Assembly: GCA_020446285.1 (NCBI GenBank)
Contig: JAGREZ010000292.1
Location: 424-5,651 of the forward strand
Origin: Geminicoccaceae bacterium
GTDB lineage: Bacteria > Pseudomonadota > Alphaproteobacteria > Geminicoccales > Geminicoccaceae
DNA length: 5,228 bases
Direction of reading: 5' to 3'
Shown here: piece by piece, positions 1 to 5,228 of the stretch
Layout: every line of letters begins with the position of its first letter
Position numbering within the stretch: the first letter of the stretch is position 1
The notes under the pieces: model-generated
What the model was told of the DNA's origin: nothing
The model's database searches: none
Seen by the model: only the letters and a program-made list of their open reading frames with translations
Program-made: the position numbers and the translations under genes

Positions 1-606
1 AGCCAGTCGCTGCTGATGGAAATGCAGGCCTGCCGTTCGCCGCAATTCATCGGCTTCATGGGTGAACGCCTCAAACATGCGTTCGCAGACCAGCAGGCAT
101 TCGAGCCGGCGAACCTCGTCCGGCTCTATTCGCGCGTCGAACGCGGCCTCATTCGCGTGGATGCGGACGAACTCACCTATCCCCTGCATATCGTTCTCCG
201 CTTCCGTCTGGAGCGATTGCTGATCGAGGGTGATCTGGCGGTGAGCGACCTTCCCGGTGCGTGGAATGACGGCATGCAGGAACTGCTCGGCCGCCGGCCC
301 GACACTGACCGCGACGGCGTGATGCAGGATATTCACTGGCCCATCGGTGCGTTCGGCTATTTCCCGAGTTACACCGTTGGCGCCGTGCTTGCGGCACAGC
401 TCTTCAAGGCGGCGCGCGCCGCCACGCCGGATCTGCTCGACCACATCGCCGAGGGCGATTTCGCCCCGCTGCTCGGCTGGCTGCGCGAGCATGTGCATGG
501 CAGGGCATCGAGCGTTTCCTTCGACGAACTCGTTGAAACGGCGACCGGAAAGCCGCTCGGCGTGGAGGATTTCCTCGCTCATCTCGAACAGCGCTATCTC
601 TCGTAG
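1..606 (+). CDS. Carboxypeptidase M32 (Taq-type metallocarboxypeptidase), C-terminal part
   Basis: This is the last 201 codons of a zinc carboxypeptidase of family M32, a cytoplasmic enzyme that removes C-terminal residues from peptides. The frame is open from base 1, so the true start lies to the left. M32 proteins are usually about 500 residues, so roughly 40% is present. Three family signatures are visible. The fragment opens with SQSLLMEMQ, the remainder of the HES/GQSL block. IRVDADEL at fragment residues 51-58 matches the IRxxADE block. GVMQDIHW at 106-113 matches GxxQDxHW and is followed by the typical GAFGYFPSYTVGAVLAAQ stretch. The catalytic HEXXH motif would lie upstream and cannot be checked. 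The C-terminus is intact, ending in HLEQRYLS and TAG. It converges on the DsbA-like gene, with 13 bases between stop codons. The family assignment is firm; the peptide substrates are unknown. Confidence 0.95.
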   Translation, partial: SQSLLMEMQACRSPQFIGFMGERLKHAFADQQAFEPANLVRLYSRVERGLIRVDADELTYPLHIVLRFRLERLLIEGDLAVSDLPGAWNDGMQELLGRRPDTDRDGVMQDIHWPIGAFGYFPSYTVGAVLAAQLFKAARAATPDLLDHIAEGDFAPLLGWLREHVHGRASSVSFDELVETATGKPLGVEDFLAHLEQRYLS

Positions 607-619
607 GTTCGCCGCTCAC

Positions 620-1249
620 TCACACATCCGGCACCGCGCCGGCGGTGCCGATGCCGCTCAGCTGCGCCTCGACATGCGCGAGTGTCTGGCAGCCGATGGC
701 GAGGACATGGGCCTTGCCATTGTCGAGGGCGAGGAGCATCGGATAGCCGGTGACGCGCATCGATGCCGTCTGCCGCCACTCCGCGGCCACGGCTTCGGCA
801 AGCCGCGGATCATCGAGTTCTTCACGAAAGGACACCGGATCCTGCCCGAACTCCCCGGCAATCGCCGCGAGGCGATCCGGGTCGGTGATGTCGTCATTGT
901 GGGCGTAGAACCGCTCCTGCAGGCGTTGCAGGAAGACCGGAGCGAGGGCGGGATAGGATGAACGCAGGAGTGCGAGCGCGCGGCAGGCCGGTTCCGTATC
1001 GTAGACGAACCGCTCGCGCTCGAAGAACGAGTGGTCGAACGGCTGGCCCGTGAGCTCCTCGACATGCTGCCAGTGCTCGCGCACGGCGGCCTTGTCCTTG
1101 TCCCGCATGGGACGATTGGCCGATGCTCCGAGCGGCCCGGTCGCGACGGTCAGGCCGTATTGCTCGCGGCGGGCCTGCAGGGCCATGACCACGGGCGAAA
1201 ACCCCCAGCACCATGAACACATCGGATTGGCGAAATAGAGCAGGTTCAT
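620..1249 (-). CDS. DsbA-family thiol oxidoreductase (CSWC, COG3531-like)
   Basis: A 209-residue thioredoxin-fold protein of the DsbA superfamily. The N-terminus MNLLYFANPM leads straight into the active site CSWC (Cys11, Cys14), followed by WGFSP; this FANPMCSWCWGF pattern is characteristic of the predicted protein-disulfide isomerase group COG3531. A helical insert follows (about residues 50-160). The cis-proline loop is RVTGYP (Pro170), after which comes the last beta-hairpin (LLALDNGKAHVLAIG). There is no signal peptide or membrane segment, so a cytoplasmic location is likely, unlike classical periplasmic DsbA. It would act on thiols or disulfides; the substrate is unknown. Starting at the ATG leaves just ten residues before the CXXC, as expected for this group. 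It is the last gene of the leftward cluster, 31 bases after the lyase-family gene. I see no strong ribosome binding site, only a weak GCAGG about 13 bases upstream. Related names such as FrnE-like or 2-hydroxychromene-2-carboxylate isomerase-like are less fitting. Confidence 0.88.
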   Translation of the reverse strand: MNLLYFANPMCSWCWGFSPVVMALQARREQYGLTVATGPLGASANRPMRDKDKAAVREHWQHVEELTGQPFDHSFFERERFVYDTEPACRALALLRSSYPALAPVFLQRLQERFYAHNDDITDPDRLAAIAGEFGQDPVSFREELDDPRLAEAVAAEWRQTASMRVTGYPMLLALDNGKAHVLAIGCQTLAHVEAQLSGIGTAGAVPDV

Positions 1250-1280
1250 GCGCTGACACTGCCTGCAAGCGCGGATATTC

Positions 1281-2171
1281 TCAAGTGCCGGGACGTCTCG
1301 ATGTCGCGTAGCGGCCGGAACGTTCGTAATAGTCGTCGAAGCCGATCCGCTTGCGAAGTTCGCCGAAGTCGAGAAGGTGTGAGGTGCGGCTGCGTCCCTC
1401 GCGAAGGGCGGCGAGCGCTTCGAGCATGGATTTCATCGCCGCCGATAGCAGGGTGAGGGGATAGGCGGCGATCCGGTAGCCGATATCGTGCAGCTCGTCC
1501 GCAGGCAGGTTGGGCGTCAGGCCGCCCTCGAGGATGTTGGCCATCTTGACGCCCGGCAGTTCGGCACAGAGCGTGCGCATCTCGTCGACCGAGCGGGGCG
1601 CCTCGACGAAGAGGATATCGGCGCCGAGTTCGGAGAACCTGAATGCCCGCTCGATGGCCTCGCCAAGTCCGTGCGCGTGACGGGCGTCGGTGCGCGCGAG
1701 GATGAGGATGTCGCTGCCGGCTTCGCGTTCATCGACCGCCGCGCGGATGCGGTCGAAGGCCTCCTCGCGTCCCACCACTTCCTTGCCGGGTGTATGACCA
1801 CAGCGTTTGGGGGCGATCTGGTCCTCGATCATCACCGCGGCACAGCCCGCCCGCGCCATCCCGTCCACCGTGCGGCGGACGTTCATCGCATTGCCATAGC
1901 CCGTGTCGCCATCGCCGAGCACCGGGATGGAGGTGGCGGCACAGATCTGCCGTGCATGGTCCTGAACCTCGGCGAACGACATGAGGCCCAGATCGGGCTC
2001 GCCGATGCGCGCGGCCGACGCGGCGAAGCCCGACATGAAGGTCAGTTCGAAACCTTCCTGTTCGATCATCCGTGCCGAAAGCGCATCGAAGCAGCACGGC
2101 ATGACGTGCAGGCGATCCTGAGCGAGAAGCTGGCGCAGTCTTGCCGCGGCCGGATTGTGCGTGACTTTCAT
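1281..2171 (-). CDS. Isocitrate lyase/PEP mutase superfamily protein, probable C-C lyase
   Basis: A 296-residue cytoplasmic (beta/alpha)8-barrel enzyme, about the length of methylisocitrate lyase (PrpB). Superfamily landmarks appear in order: FMSGFAAS at 45-52; GDGDTGYGN at 86-94, with Asp87 and Asp89 as probable Mg2+ ligands; IEDQ at 115-118; KRCGH at 122-126 with Cys124; ARTDA at 159-163; and FVEAP at 188-192. The KRCGH cysteine is the general acid in isocitrate and methylisocitrate lyases. It is lacking in PEP mutase and in PA4872-type oxaloacetate decarboxylase, so I infer a lyase that splits a 2-hydroxy- or alkyl-malate/citrate-type acid. The EGGLTPNLPADEL segment (215-227) is more like the broad 2,3-dimethylmalate lyase / carboxyphosphonate phosphorylmutase-annotated group than true PrpB. 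No prpC or prpD is nearby, so prpB is not assigned. Its ATG overlaps the VanZ-like gene's TGA by 4 bases; without a clear ribosome binding site, translational coupling is likely. Confidence 0.9.
   Translation of the reverse strand: MKVTHNPAAARLRQLLAQDRLHVMPCCFDALSARMIEQEGFELTFMSGFAASAARIGEPDLGLMSFAEVQDHARQICAATSIPVLGDGDTGYGNAMNVRRTVDGMARAGCAAVMIEDQIAPKRCGHTPGKEVVGREEAFDRIRAAVDEREAGSDILILARTDARHAHGLGEAIERAFRFSELGADILFVEAPRSVDEMRTLCAELPGVKMANILEGGLTPNLPADELHDIGYRIAAYPLTLLSAAMKSMLEALAALREGRSRTSHLLDFGELRKRIGFDDYYERSGRYATSRRPGT
2168..2171 (-). promoter_or_regulatory. ATGA stop/start overlap, VanZ-like to lyase-family gene
   Basis: The TGA of the VanZ-like gene shares bases with the ATG of the lyase-family gene. 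The 20 bases before the ATG, inside the upstream gene, show no clear Shine-Dalgarno. Re-initiation by ribosomes ending the upstream gene is therefore the likeliest way the enzyme is translated. Confidence 0.6.
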
Positions 2172-3409
2172 CGGTTGTTGATCGGCTCGTTGGCGAGGCT
2201 CGGTTCGTTTGGGAGATCCGGCTCGAGGTCGGAATCATCATGCGTGCCGGCGTCCCCGCTTCGATGACGGCTGCCATGCTTGCGATGCCGGTGGCGGGAG
2301 GAGCGGCGCCGGCGGCGATAATATTTGCGGACATAATCCTGTCCGACTCCCAGCCCGACGGTCATGCCGAACAGGTTGGCGACGGCATCGACCAGATCGT
2401 CCATGCCGATGCCGGTCGACACCGATTGCAGCAACTCGGTCAGAAGCGTGACGACGGCAAGCGGGATGGCGAGCTTGCGCACATGGTCCCGGCGGCGGGC
2501 GACGCGAACGAGAAAGCCCAGTATCAGGAAGGCGACGACGTGCAGAGCCCGATCGGTCCATTCGCGCTCGCTCTGGTCGGCGCTGCTGGTCACGGGTGCG
2601 AGCAGGCCCATGACGGGTTCCTTGACCTCATAGGGCATGAGCGCGAACACGCCACCGATCGTGACCAGCGTCACGGCGGTGATCGCCGCGGGCCTGTGGG
2701 CTGCGGTGGCAATGAACCATGCACCGGTGACGAGCAGCAGGCCGAGCCAGCCGCTGCGTACCCAGAGGGAGGCGCGGGTGAATTCGGTCCGTTCCACGGC
2801 CGGGCTGAGCGTGATGCCGGACAACGTCAGCCGGCCGGTCGTCTTGGCGAGGCGGGCCGAAAGCGTCGCGGTGCGGATGTCCGGAGCGACCTCCACGATC
2901 TTGCGGTATTCCAGCGCGGGGCGTGTGCCGACGGCTTCGAACAGCTTGTGCGGGCGGCTGAAATCCCGGCTGCCATTGTCGCGAATGCCGACGAGATCGA
3001 CACGGGCCCGTTCCCACGACTTGTCGCCGCCGATGCCGAGCGCGAGCTGGATGGTTGCCGCGAGTTCGAACGCGCGTACGTCCATGGGCAGTTCGATGGT
3101 CTGTTCGATGCCGACCGATTGCGTCGGCCGGTCGTTCTCGATGGTAACCTCGTCGCCGCGGAAGATCACCCGCCCCTTGGTGCCGAGCCGTTCCCATCCG
3201 GGTGGTATGGGCTCCGCGTACAGGAGGTGGTCGCTGGCCATGTGGAATGCCGGATTGACGATATAGCCGGGCTCACCGATATCATGACGTTTCATGGTGA
3301 TAAAGACGAGCGCGGTCACGGCACCGAGGGTGAGTGTCACGAGGGCGATAACGAAATAGCCGATCGAATTTCTGCTCAACGCCATGATCGAGTGTCTTTT
3401 GCCCTTCAC
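2168..3409 (-). CDS. VanZ-like membrane protein with periplasmic beta-rich domain and basic tail
   Basis: A 413-residue inner-membrane protein. Hydrophobic segments lie at about residues 16-38, 221-237, 241-258, 287-304, 312-330 and 337-356. Segments 4-6 carry the VanZ pattern: DRALHVVAF (286-294), ELLQ (325-328) and MDDLVDAVANLFG (336-348). Between segments 1 and 2 lies a soluble region of about 170 residues. It begins VNPAF and includes GWERLG and an alternating beta-like pattern (VEVAPDIRTATLSARL), resembling carbohydrate-binding jelly-roll domains and presumably periplasmic. After the last helix come an Arg/His-rich stretch (361-383, including RRRRR) and an acidic, Asn/Pro-rich end. VanZ-like proteins have no agreed biochemical role; the name comes from a teicoplanin-resistance accessory protein, and resistance should not be inferred. 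The listed start is GTG at 3409. An ATG at 3385 (MALSRNS, 405 residues) is also possible, and neither has a well-spaced Shine-Dalgarno. First gene of the leftward cluster. Confidence 0.82.
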   Translation of the reverse strand: MKGKRHSIMALSRNSIGYFVIALVTLTLGAVTALVFITMKRHDIGEPGYIVNPAFHMASDHLLYAEPIPPGWERLGTKGRVIFRGDEVTIENDRPTQSVGIEQTIELPMDVRAFELAATIQLALGIGGDKSWERARVDLVGIRDNGSRDFSRPHKLFEAVGTRPALEYRKIVEVAPDIRTATLSARLAKTTGRLTLSGITLSPAVERTEFTRASLWVRSGWLGLLLVTGAWFIATAAHRPAAITAVTLVTIGGVFALMPYEVKEPVMGLLAPVTSSADQSEREWTDRALHVVAFLILGFLVRVARRRDHVRKLAIPLAVVTLLTELLQSVSTGIGMDDLVDAVANLFGMTVGLGVGQDYVRKYYRRRRRSSRHRHRKHGSRHRSGDAGTHDDSDLEPDLPNEPSLANEPINNR

Positions 3410-3481
3410 CTGTCAGGCGATTGTGTCCTGTTGCCGATTGCGAGCTGCAAGCGTAGCCGGATCAATCATTCGTTGAAAGAT

Positions 3482-3509
3482 GGGAAACGCCGCAAAGGCG
3501 TGGTTTCCC
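3482..3509. promoter_or_regulatory. Bulged palindrome, possible operator or RNA hairpin
   Basis: GGGAAA (3482-3487) and CGCC (3488-3491) pair with GGCG (3497-3500) and TTTCCC (3504-3509). The loop is GCAAA and a 3-base TGG bulge interrupts the right arm. The ten paired bases are all Watson-Crick. It sits about 75-100 bases from the VanZ-like start and 140 bases from the ATPase start, where a regulator site would be expected. No T-tract follows on either strand, so an intrinsic terminator is unlikely. Whether it acts as DNA operator, RNA hairpin or not at all cannot be told from one sequence. Confidence 0.35.
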
Positions 3510-3533
3510 GCCGGGTGATGCTGTTTTCCCGCC
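3504..3533 (+). repeat. Direct repeat TTTCCCGCC, two copies 21 bases apart
   Basis: TTTCCCGCC occurs at 3504-3512 and again at 3525-3533. The start-to-start distance is 21 bases, close to two turns of the DNA helix, so both copies face the same side. The first copy overlaps the right arm of the neighbouring palindrome, whose left arm GGGAAA (3482-3487) is the same hexamer inverted, 22 bases away. Three regularly spaced copies of one hexamer are seen directly; a protein-binding role is inference. Confidence 0.35.
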
Positions 3534-3649
3534 TGCGCGGATGCGGCGAGGATGAAACGGGACAGGGTGTCACTGGACCGCGGCGATCGGTTGTGGCACC
3601 CATCAATGACAGAAATCCGCGCCTCGAGCCCAATCGGAACCCGGAACAC

Positions 3650-4570
3650 ATGACCAAGGCACTGCCTCGTTCCATCGACGAAACCGTCAATCTCCTGCGT
3701 CAGGCCGACTATGTGCCCGACCGGCCACTGTCGACCGCGACCTTCCTTTCCCTCAGTCTCGGCCGTCCGCTCTTCCTCGAGGGGGAGGCCGGTGTGGGCA
3801 AGACCGAGATCGCCAAGGTTCTCGCGACGAGCCTCGGCCGGCGGCTGGTGCGCCTGCAATGCTATGAGGGCCTCGATATCGCCTCGGCTGTCTATGAGTG
3901 GAACTATCAGCGACAGATGATGGAGATCCGTCTTGCCGAGGCTGCCGGCGATACCAGCCGGGAAGGTCTCGCACAGGACATCTTCGACGAACGCTTTCTC
4001 ATCCGCCGTCCGCTCCTGCAGGCGCTCGACGCCGGCGAGGGTGGAGCGCCGGTGCTGCTCATCGACGAGCTCGACCGGACCGACGAACCGTTCGAGGCCT
4101 ATCTTCTGGAGGTGCTGTCGGATTTCCAGATCACCATTCCCGAGATCGGCACGATCAGGGCCGAAGAGCCGCCGATCGTCATCATCACCAGCAACCGCAC
4201 ACGCGAGATCCATGATGCGCTCAAGCGTCGGTGCTTCTATCACTGGGTGGATTATCCCGATGTCGAGCGGGAACTGGAGATCATTCGCGTACGTCTGCCC
4301 GACGTGGAGGAAAAGCTGGCGCGGATGATCGTCGAGTTCATCCACGAGGTGCGCCGGCGCGACCTGTTCAAGCTTCCGGGCGTTGCGGAGACGCTGGACT
4401 GGACGCGCGCGCTCACGACGCTCGACGTTCTCGAGATCACCCCCGATGTCGTCAGCGACACGCTCGGAACTCTGCTCAAATATCAGGACGACATCGCCCG
4501 GATCCAGGGCAGCGAGGCGGCGAAGATCCTTGGCGAGATCAACATGCGGATGGAGGCGGGGCAAAGGTGA
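3650..4570 (+). CDS. MoxR-family AAA+ ATPase, CoxD-like
   Basis: A 306-residue cytoplasmic AAA+ ATPase of the MoxR family, CoxD-like branch. Motifs in order: Walker A GEAGVGKT (45-52); the family block RLQCYEGLDIASAVYEWNY (68-86); Walker B VLLIDELDR (135-143); sensor 1 IITSNRTRE (178-186); arginine-finger region LKRRCFYHWVDYP (191-203); and the sensor 2/lid block PGVAETLDWTRAL (243-255). All key residues are intact. Family members form hexameric rings and, with a vWA partner, remodel or activate client proteins; CoxD of carboxydotrophs helps mature the Cu-Mo centre of CO dehydrogenase. No such client is visible here, so coxD is not assigned. The ATG at 3650 is chosen because the family homology begins directly after it (SIDETVNLLRQADYVPDRPL) and a modest GGA lies 5 bases upstream. 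The frame is open far upstream, but that part is antisense to the VanZ-like gene. It overlaps the CoxE-like gene by 4 bases. Confidence 0.94.
   Translation: MTKALPRSIDETVNLLRQADYVPDRPLSTATFLSLSLGRPLFLEGEAGVGKTEIAKVLATSLGRRLVRLQCYEGLDIASAVYEWNYQRQMMEIRLAEAAGDTSREGLAQDIFDERFLIRRPLLQALDAGEGGAPVLLIDELDRTDEPFEAYLLEVLSDFQITIPEIGTIRAEEPPIVIITSNRTREIHDALKRRCFYHWVDYPDVERELEIIRVRLPDVEEKLARMIVEFIHEVRRRDLFKLPGVAETLDWTRALTTLDVLEITPDVVSDTLGTLLKYQDDIARIQGSEAAKILGEINMRMEAGQR
4552..4569 (+). promoter_or_regulatory. Ribosome binding site and GTGA stop/start overlap
   Basis: GGAGG at 4552-4556 lies 10 bases before a GTG at 4567-4569. That GTG overlaps the TGA (4568-4570) ending the ATPase gene. This decides the start of the CoxE-like gene, which has no suitable upstream ATG, and points to coupled translation of the two partners. 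Confidence 0.7.
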
Positions 4571-5228
4571 GCGACACGCGGCCTGCGGCCGTGACGGGCG
4601 AAGCGCCCCGCCCGTCCGCGGGAGATCCGCCCGGTCACTCCGGGCGGTTTGCGCGCAACGTCATGCATTTCGCCCGGACGCTGCGGACGGCCGGTCTGCC
4701 GGTCGGTCCGGGTCAGGTGCTCGCCGCGTTGCGCGCGGTCGAGGTCGCGGGCGTGGCCAGCCGTCAGGATCTGTACTGGACACTGTTCGCGGTCTTCGTG
4801 AACCGGCAGGACCAGTGCGAACTGTTCGACCAGTGCTTTCATGTCTACTGGCGCGATCCGAGACTGCTCGAACGCATGATGCACATGCTTCTGCCGACCC
4901 TGCAGCCCGAGGAACCGCAGCCGACCGAGGAGGTCAATCGCCGGATCGCCGAGGCGATGGCGCCGGAAAAGTCGCCGGGTGAGGGCGAGGCGCCGGAGGA
5001 GGAGGAACAGACCGAGATCGAGTTCGATGCGGTCATGACCTGGTCGGGCAGGGAATTGCTGCAGGAGATGGATTTCGAGCAGATGTCGGCGGCCGAGCTC
5101 GACGATGCCCGGCGCGAGATCGCGCGGCTCCGCCTGCCGATCATGGAAATACCGACGCGGCGTTTCGCCCTCCATCCGCAGGGCCGGCGGATCGACATGC
5201 GGCGCACGCTCCGCCAGTCGCTTCGTGG
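4567..5228 (+). CDS. CoxE-like vWA-domain protein, N-terminal part
   Basis: The first 220 codons of a vWA-containing CoxE-like protein, cut by the right edge. After a Pro/Ala-rich leader (1-27), the block FARTLRTAGLPVGPGQVLAALRAVE (positions 35-59 by key residues F35, G43, P45, G49) is typical of the family N-terminus. It is followed by DLYWTLFAVFVNR (68-80) and ELFDQCFHVYWRDPRLLERMM (85-105). An acidic linker (114-152) precedes a helical region. The family's C-terminal vWA domain with its DxSxS metal site would lie beyond the window. The start is GTG in a GTGA overlap with the ATPase stop; GGAGG at 4552-4556, 10 bases upstream, supports it. Such proteins are the adaptor partners of MoxR ATPases and probably form a complex with the product upstream. 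The coxE symbol is withheld because no CO dehydrogenase genes are seen. Confidence 0.9.
   Translation, partial: MSDTRPAAVTGEAPRPSAGDPPGHSGRFARNVMHFARTLRTAGLPVGPGQVLAALRAVEVAGVASRQDLYWTLFAVFVNRQDQCELFDQCFHVYWRDPRLLERMMHMLLPTLQPEEPQPTEEVNRRIAEAMAPEKSPGEGEAPEEEEQTEIEFDAVMTWSGRELLQEMDFEQMSAAELDDARREIARLRLPIMEIPTRRFALHPQGRRIDMRRTLRQSLR

Larger units (their letters stand above)
3410..3649. other. Divergent intergenic region between VanZ-like and MoxR genes
   Basis: This 240-base stretch separates two divergently transcribed gene sets and so should hold both promoters. It contains a bulged palindrome and repeated TTTCCC elements (see separate entries). No sigma-70 promoter is convincing. On the minus strand TTGCAG (3450-3445) and CACAAT (3425-3420) are 19 bases apart, which is long. 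On the plus strand TTGAAA at 3473-3478 has no good -10 partner. I see no coding region I would defend here: the plus frame of the ATPase is open through it, but the translation is low-complexity and Arg-rich and unlike the family. No tRNA or recognisable riboswitch is seen. Confidence 0.6.

Noticed and set aside
630..649. Hairpin GGCACCG / CGGTGCC with a 6-base loop at the convergent gene ends, as a bidirectional terminator
   Set aside because: The seven-base stem is perfect, but no T-tract follows on either strand and it lies within the last codons of the DsbA-like gene. It may be chance in GC-rich coding DNA.
347..961. 204-codon plus-strand open frame spanning the peptidase end and the DsbA-like gene
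   Set aside because: It overlaps two supported genes in other frames. The translation is Arg/Ser-rich without family features.
1488..2267. 259-codon plus-strand open frame opposite the lyase-family gene
   Set aside because: It is an antisense shadow of a gene with complete catalytic motifs. Its translation is Arg/Gly/Asp-rich with no known pattern.
2168..3409. Glycopeptide resistance function inferred from the VanZ name
   Set aside because: No vanA/H/X or sensor-kinase genes are present, the organism appears Gram-negative, and VanZ-like domains are widespread without any link to resistance.
3593..3609. TGGCAC at 3593 as a sigma-54 promoter for the ATPase operon
   Set aside because: The required TTGC-type element at the proper distance is missing; the sequence there reads AATGAC.
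2240..3649. A plus-strand frame continuous with the ATPase, which would give a 776-residue protein
   Set aside because: The first 470 codons are antisense to the well-supported VanZ-like gene and intergenic DNA. Their translation is low-complexity, rich in Gly, Asp and Arg, and has no family features. MoxR homology starts at the ATG at 3650. Long open antisense frames are common in GC-rich DNA.
3518..3649. Upstream in-frame ATG at 3518 as an alternative start of the ATPase
   Set aside because: It would add 44 Arg/Pro-rich residues not seen in MoxR/CoxD proteins and would place the coding region next to the repeated operator-like elements.
3413..4564. 383-codon minus-strand open frame opposite the ATPase
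   Set aside because: It mirrors a gene with intact AAA+ motifs, and its translation has no recognisable domain.

Overview
The window is GC-rich DNA with tightly packed genes. It looks like the chromosome of an alphaproteobacterium: the M32 carboxypeptidase and especially the MoxR/CoxE-like pair resemble alphaproteobacterial versions. That assignment rests on recognised protein style and codon bias, with no rRNA or other taxonomic marker, so it stays an inference. I see no tRNA, rRNA, CRISPR array, insertion sequence, phage gene or integrase.

Layout from left to right. (1) Positions 1-606, + strand: the C-terminal part of an M32 (Taq-type) metallocarboxypeptidase, cut by the window edge. (2) Positions 620-3409, - strand: a three-gene cluster read leftwards. 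It begins with a VanZ-like membrane protein carrying an unusual periplasmic domain and tail (2168-3409). Next is an isocitrate lyase/PEP mutase superfamily enzyme (1281-2171), joined to it by a 4-base ATGA overlap. Last is a DsbA-fold CSWC protein (620-1249) after a 31-base gap. This cluster converges on the peptidase gene with only 13 bases between stops. (3) Positions 3410-3649: a 240-base divergent intergenic region holding a bulged palindrome and a repeated TTTCCC element. (4) Positions 3650-5228, + strand: a CoxD-like MoxR AAA+ ATPase, overlapping by 4 bases (GTGA) the start of a CoxE-like von Willebrand factor A (vWA) protein that runs off the right edge.

How the genes fit together. The MoxR ATPase and CoxE-like protein are a well-known partner pair: an AAA+ ring plus a vWA adaptor that remodels or helps metallate client proteins. 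No client, such as a molybdenum hydroxylase, lies inside the window. The leftward cluster combines a membrane protein, a C-C lyase-type enzyme and a thiol oxidoreductase. These have no obvious common pathway, although the first two are probably translationally coupled. The peptidase is independent.

I found no convincing new defence, mobile or RNA system. The least explained items are the architecture of the VanZ-like protein, the repeated element in the divergent region, and the unknown substrate of the lyase-family enzyme.
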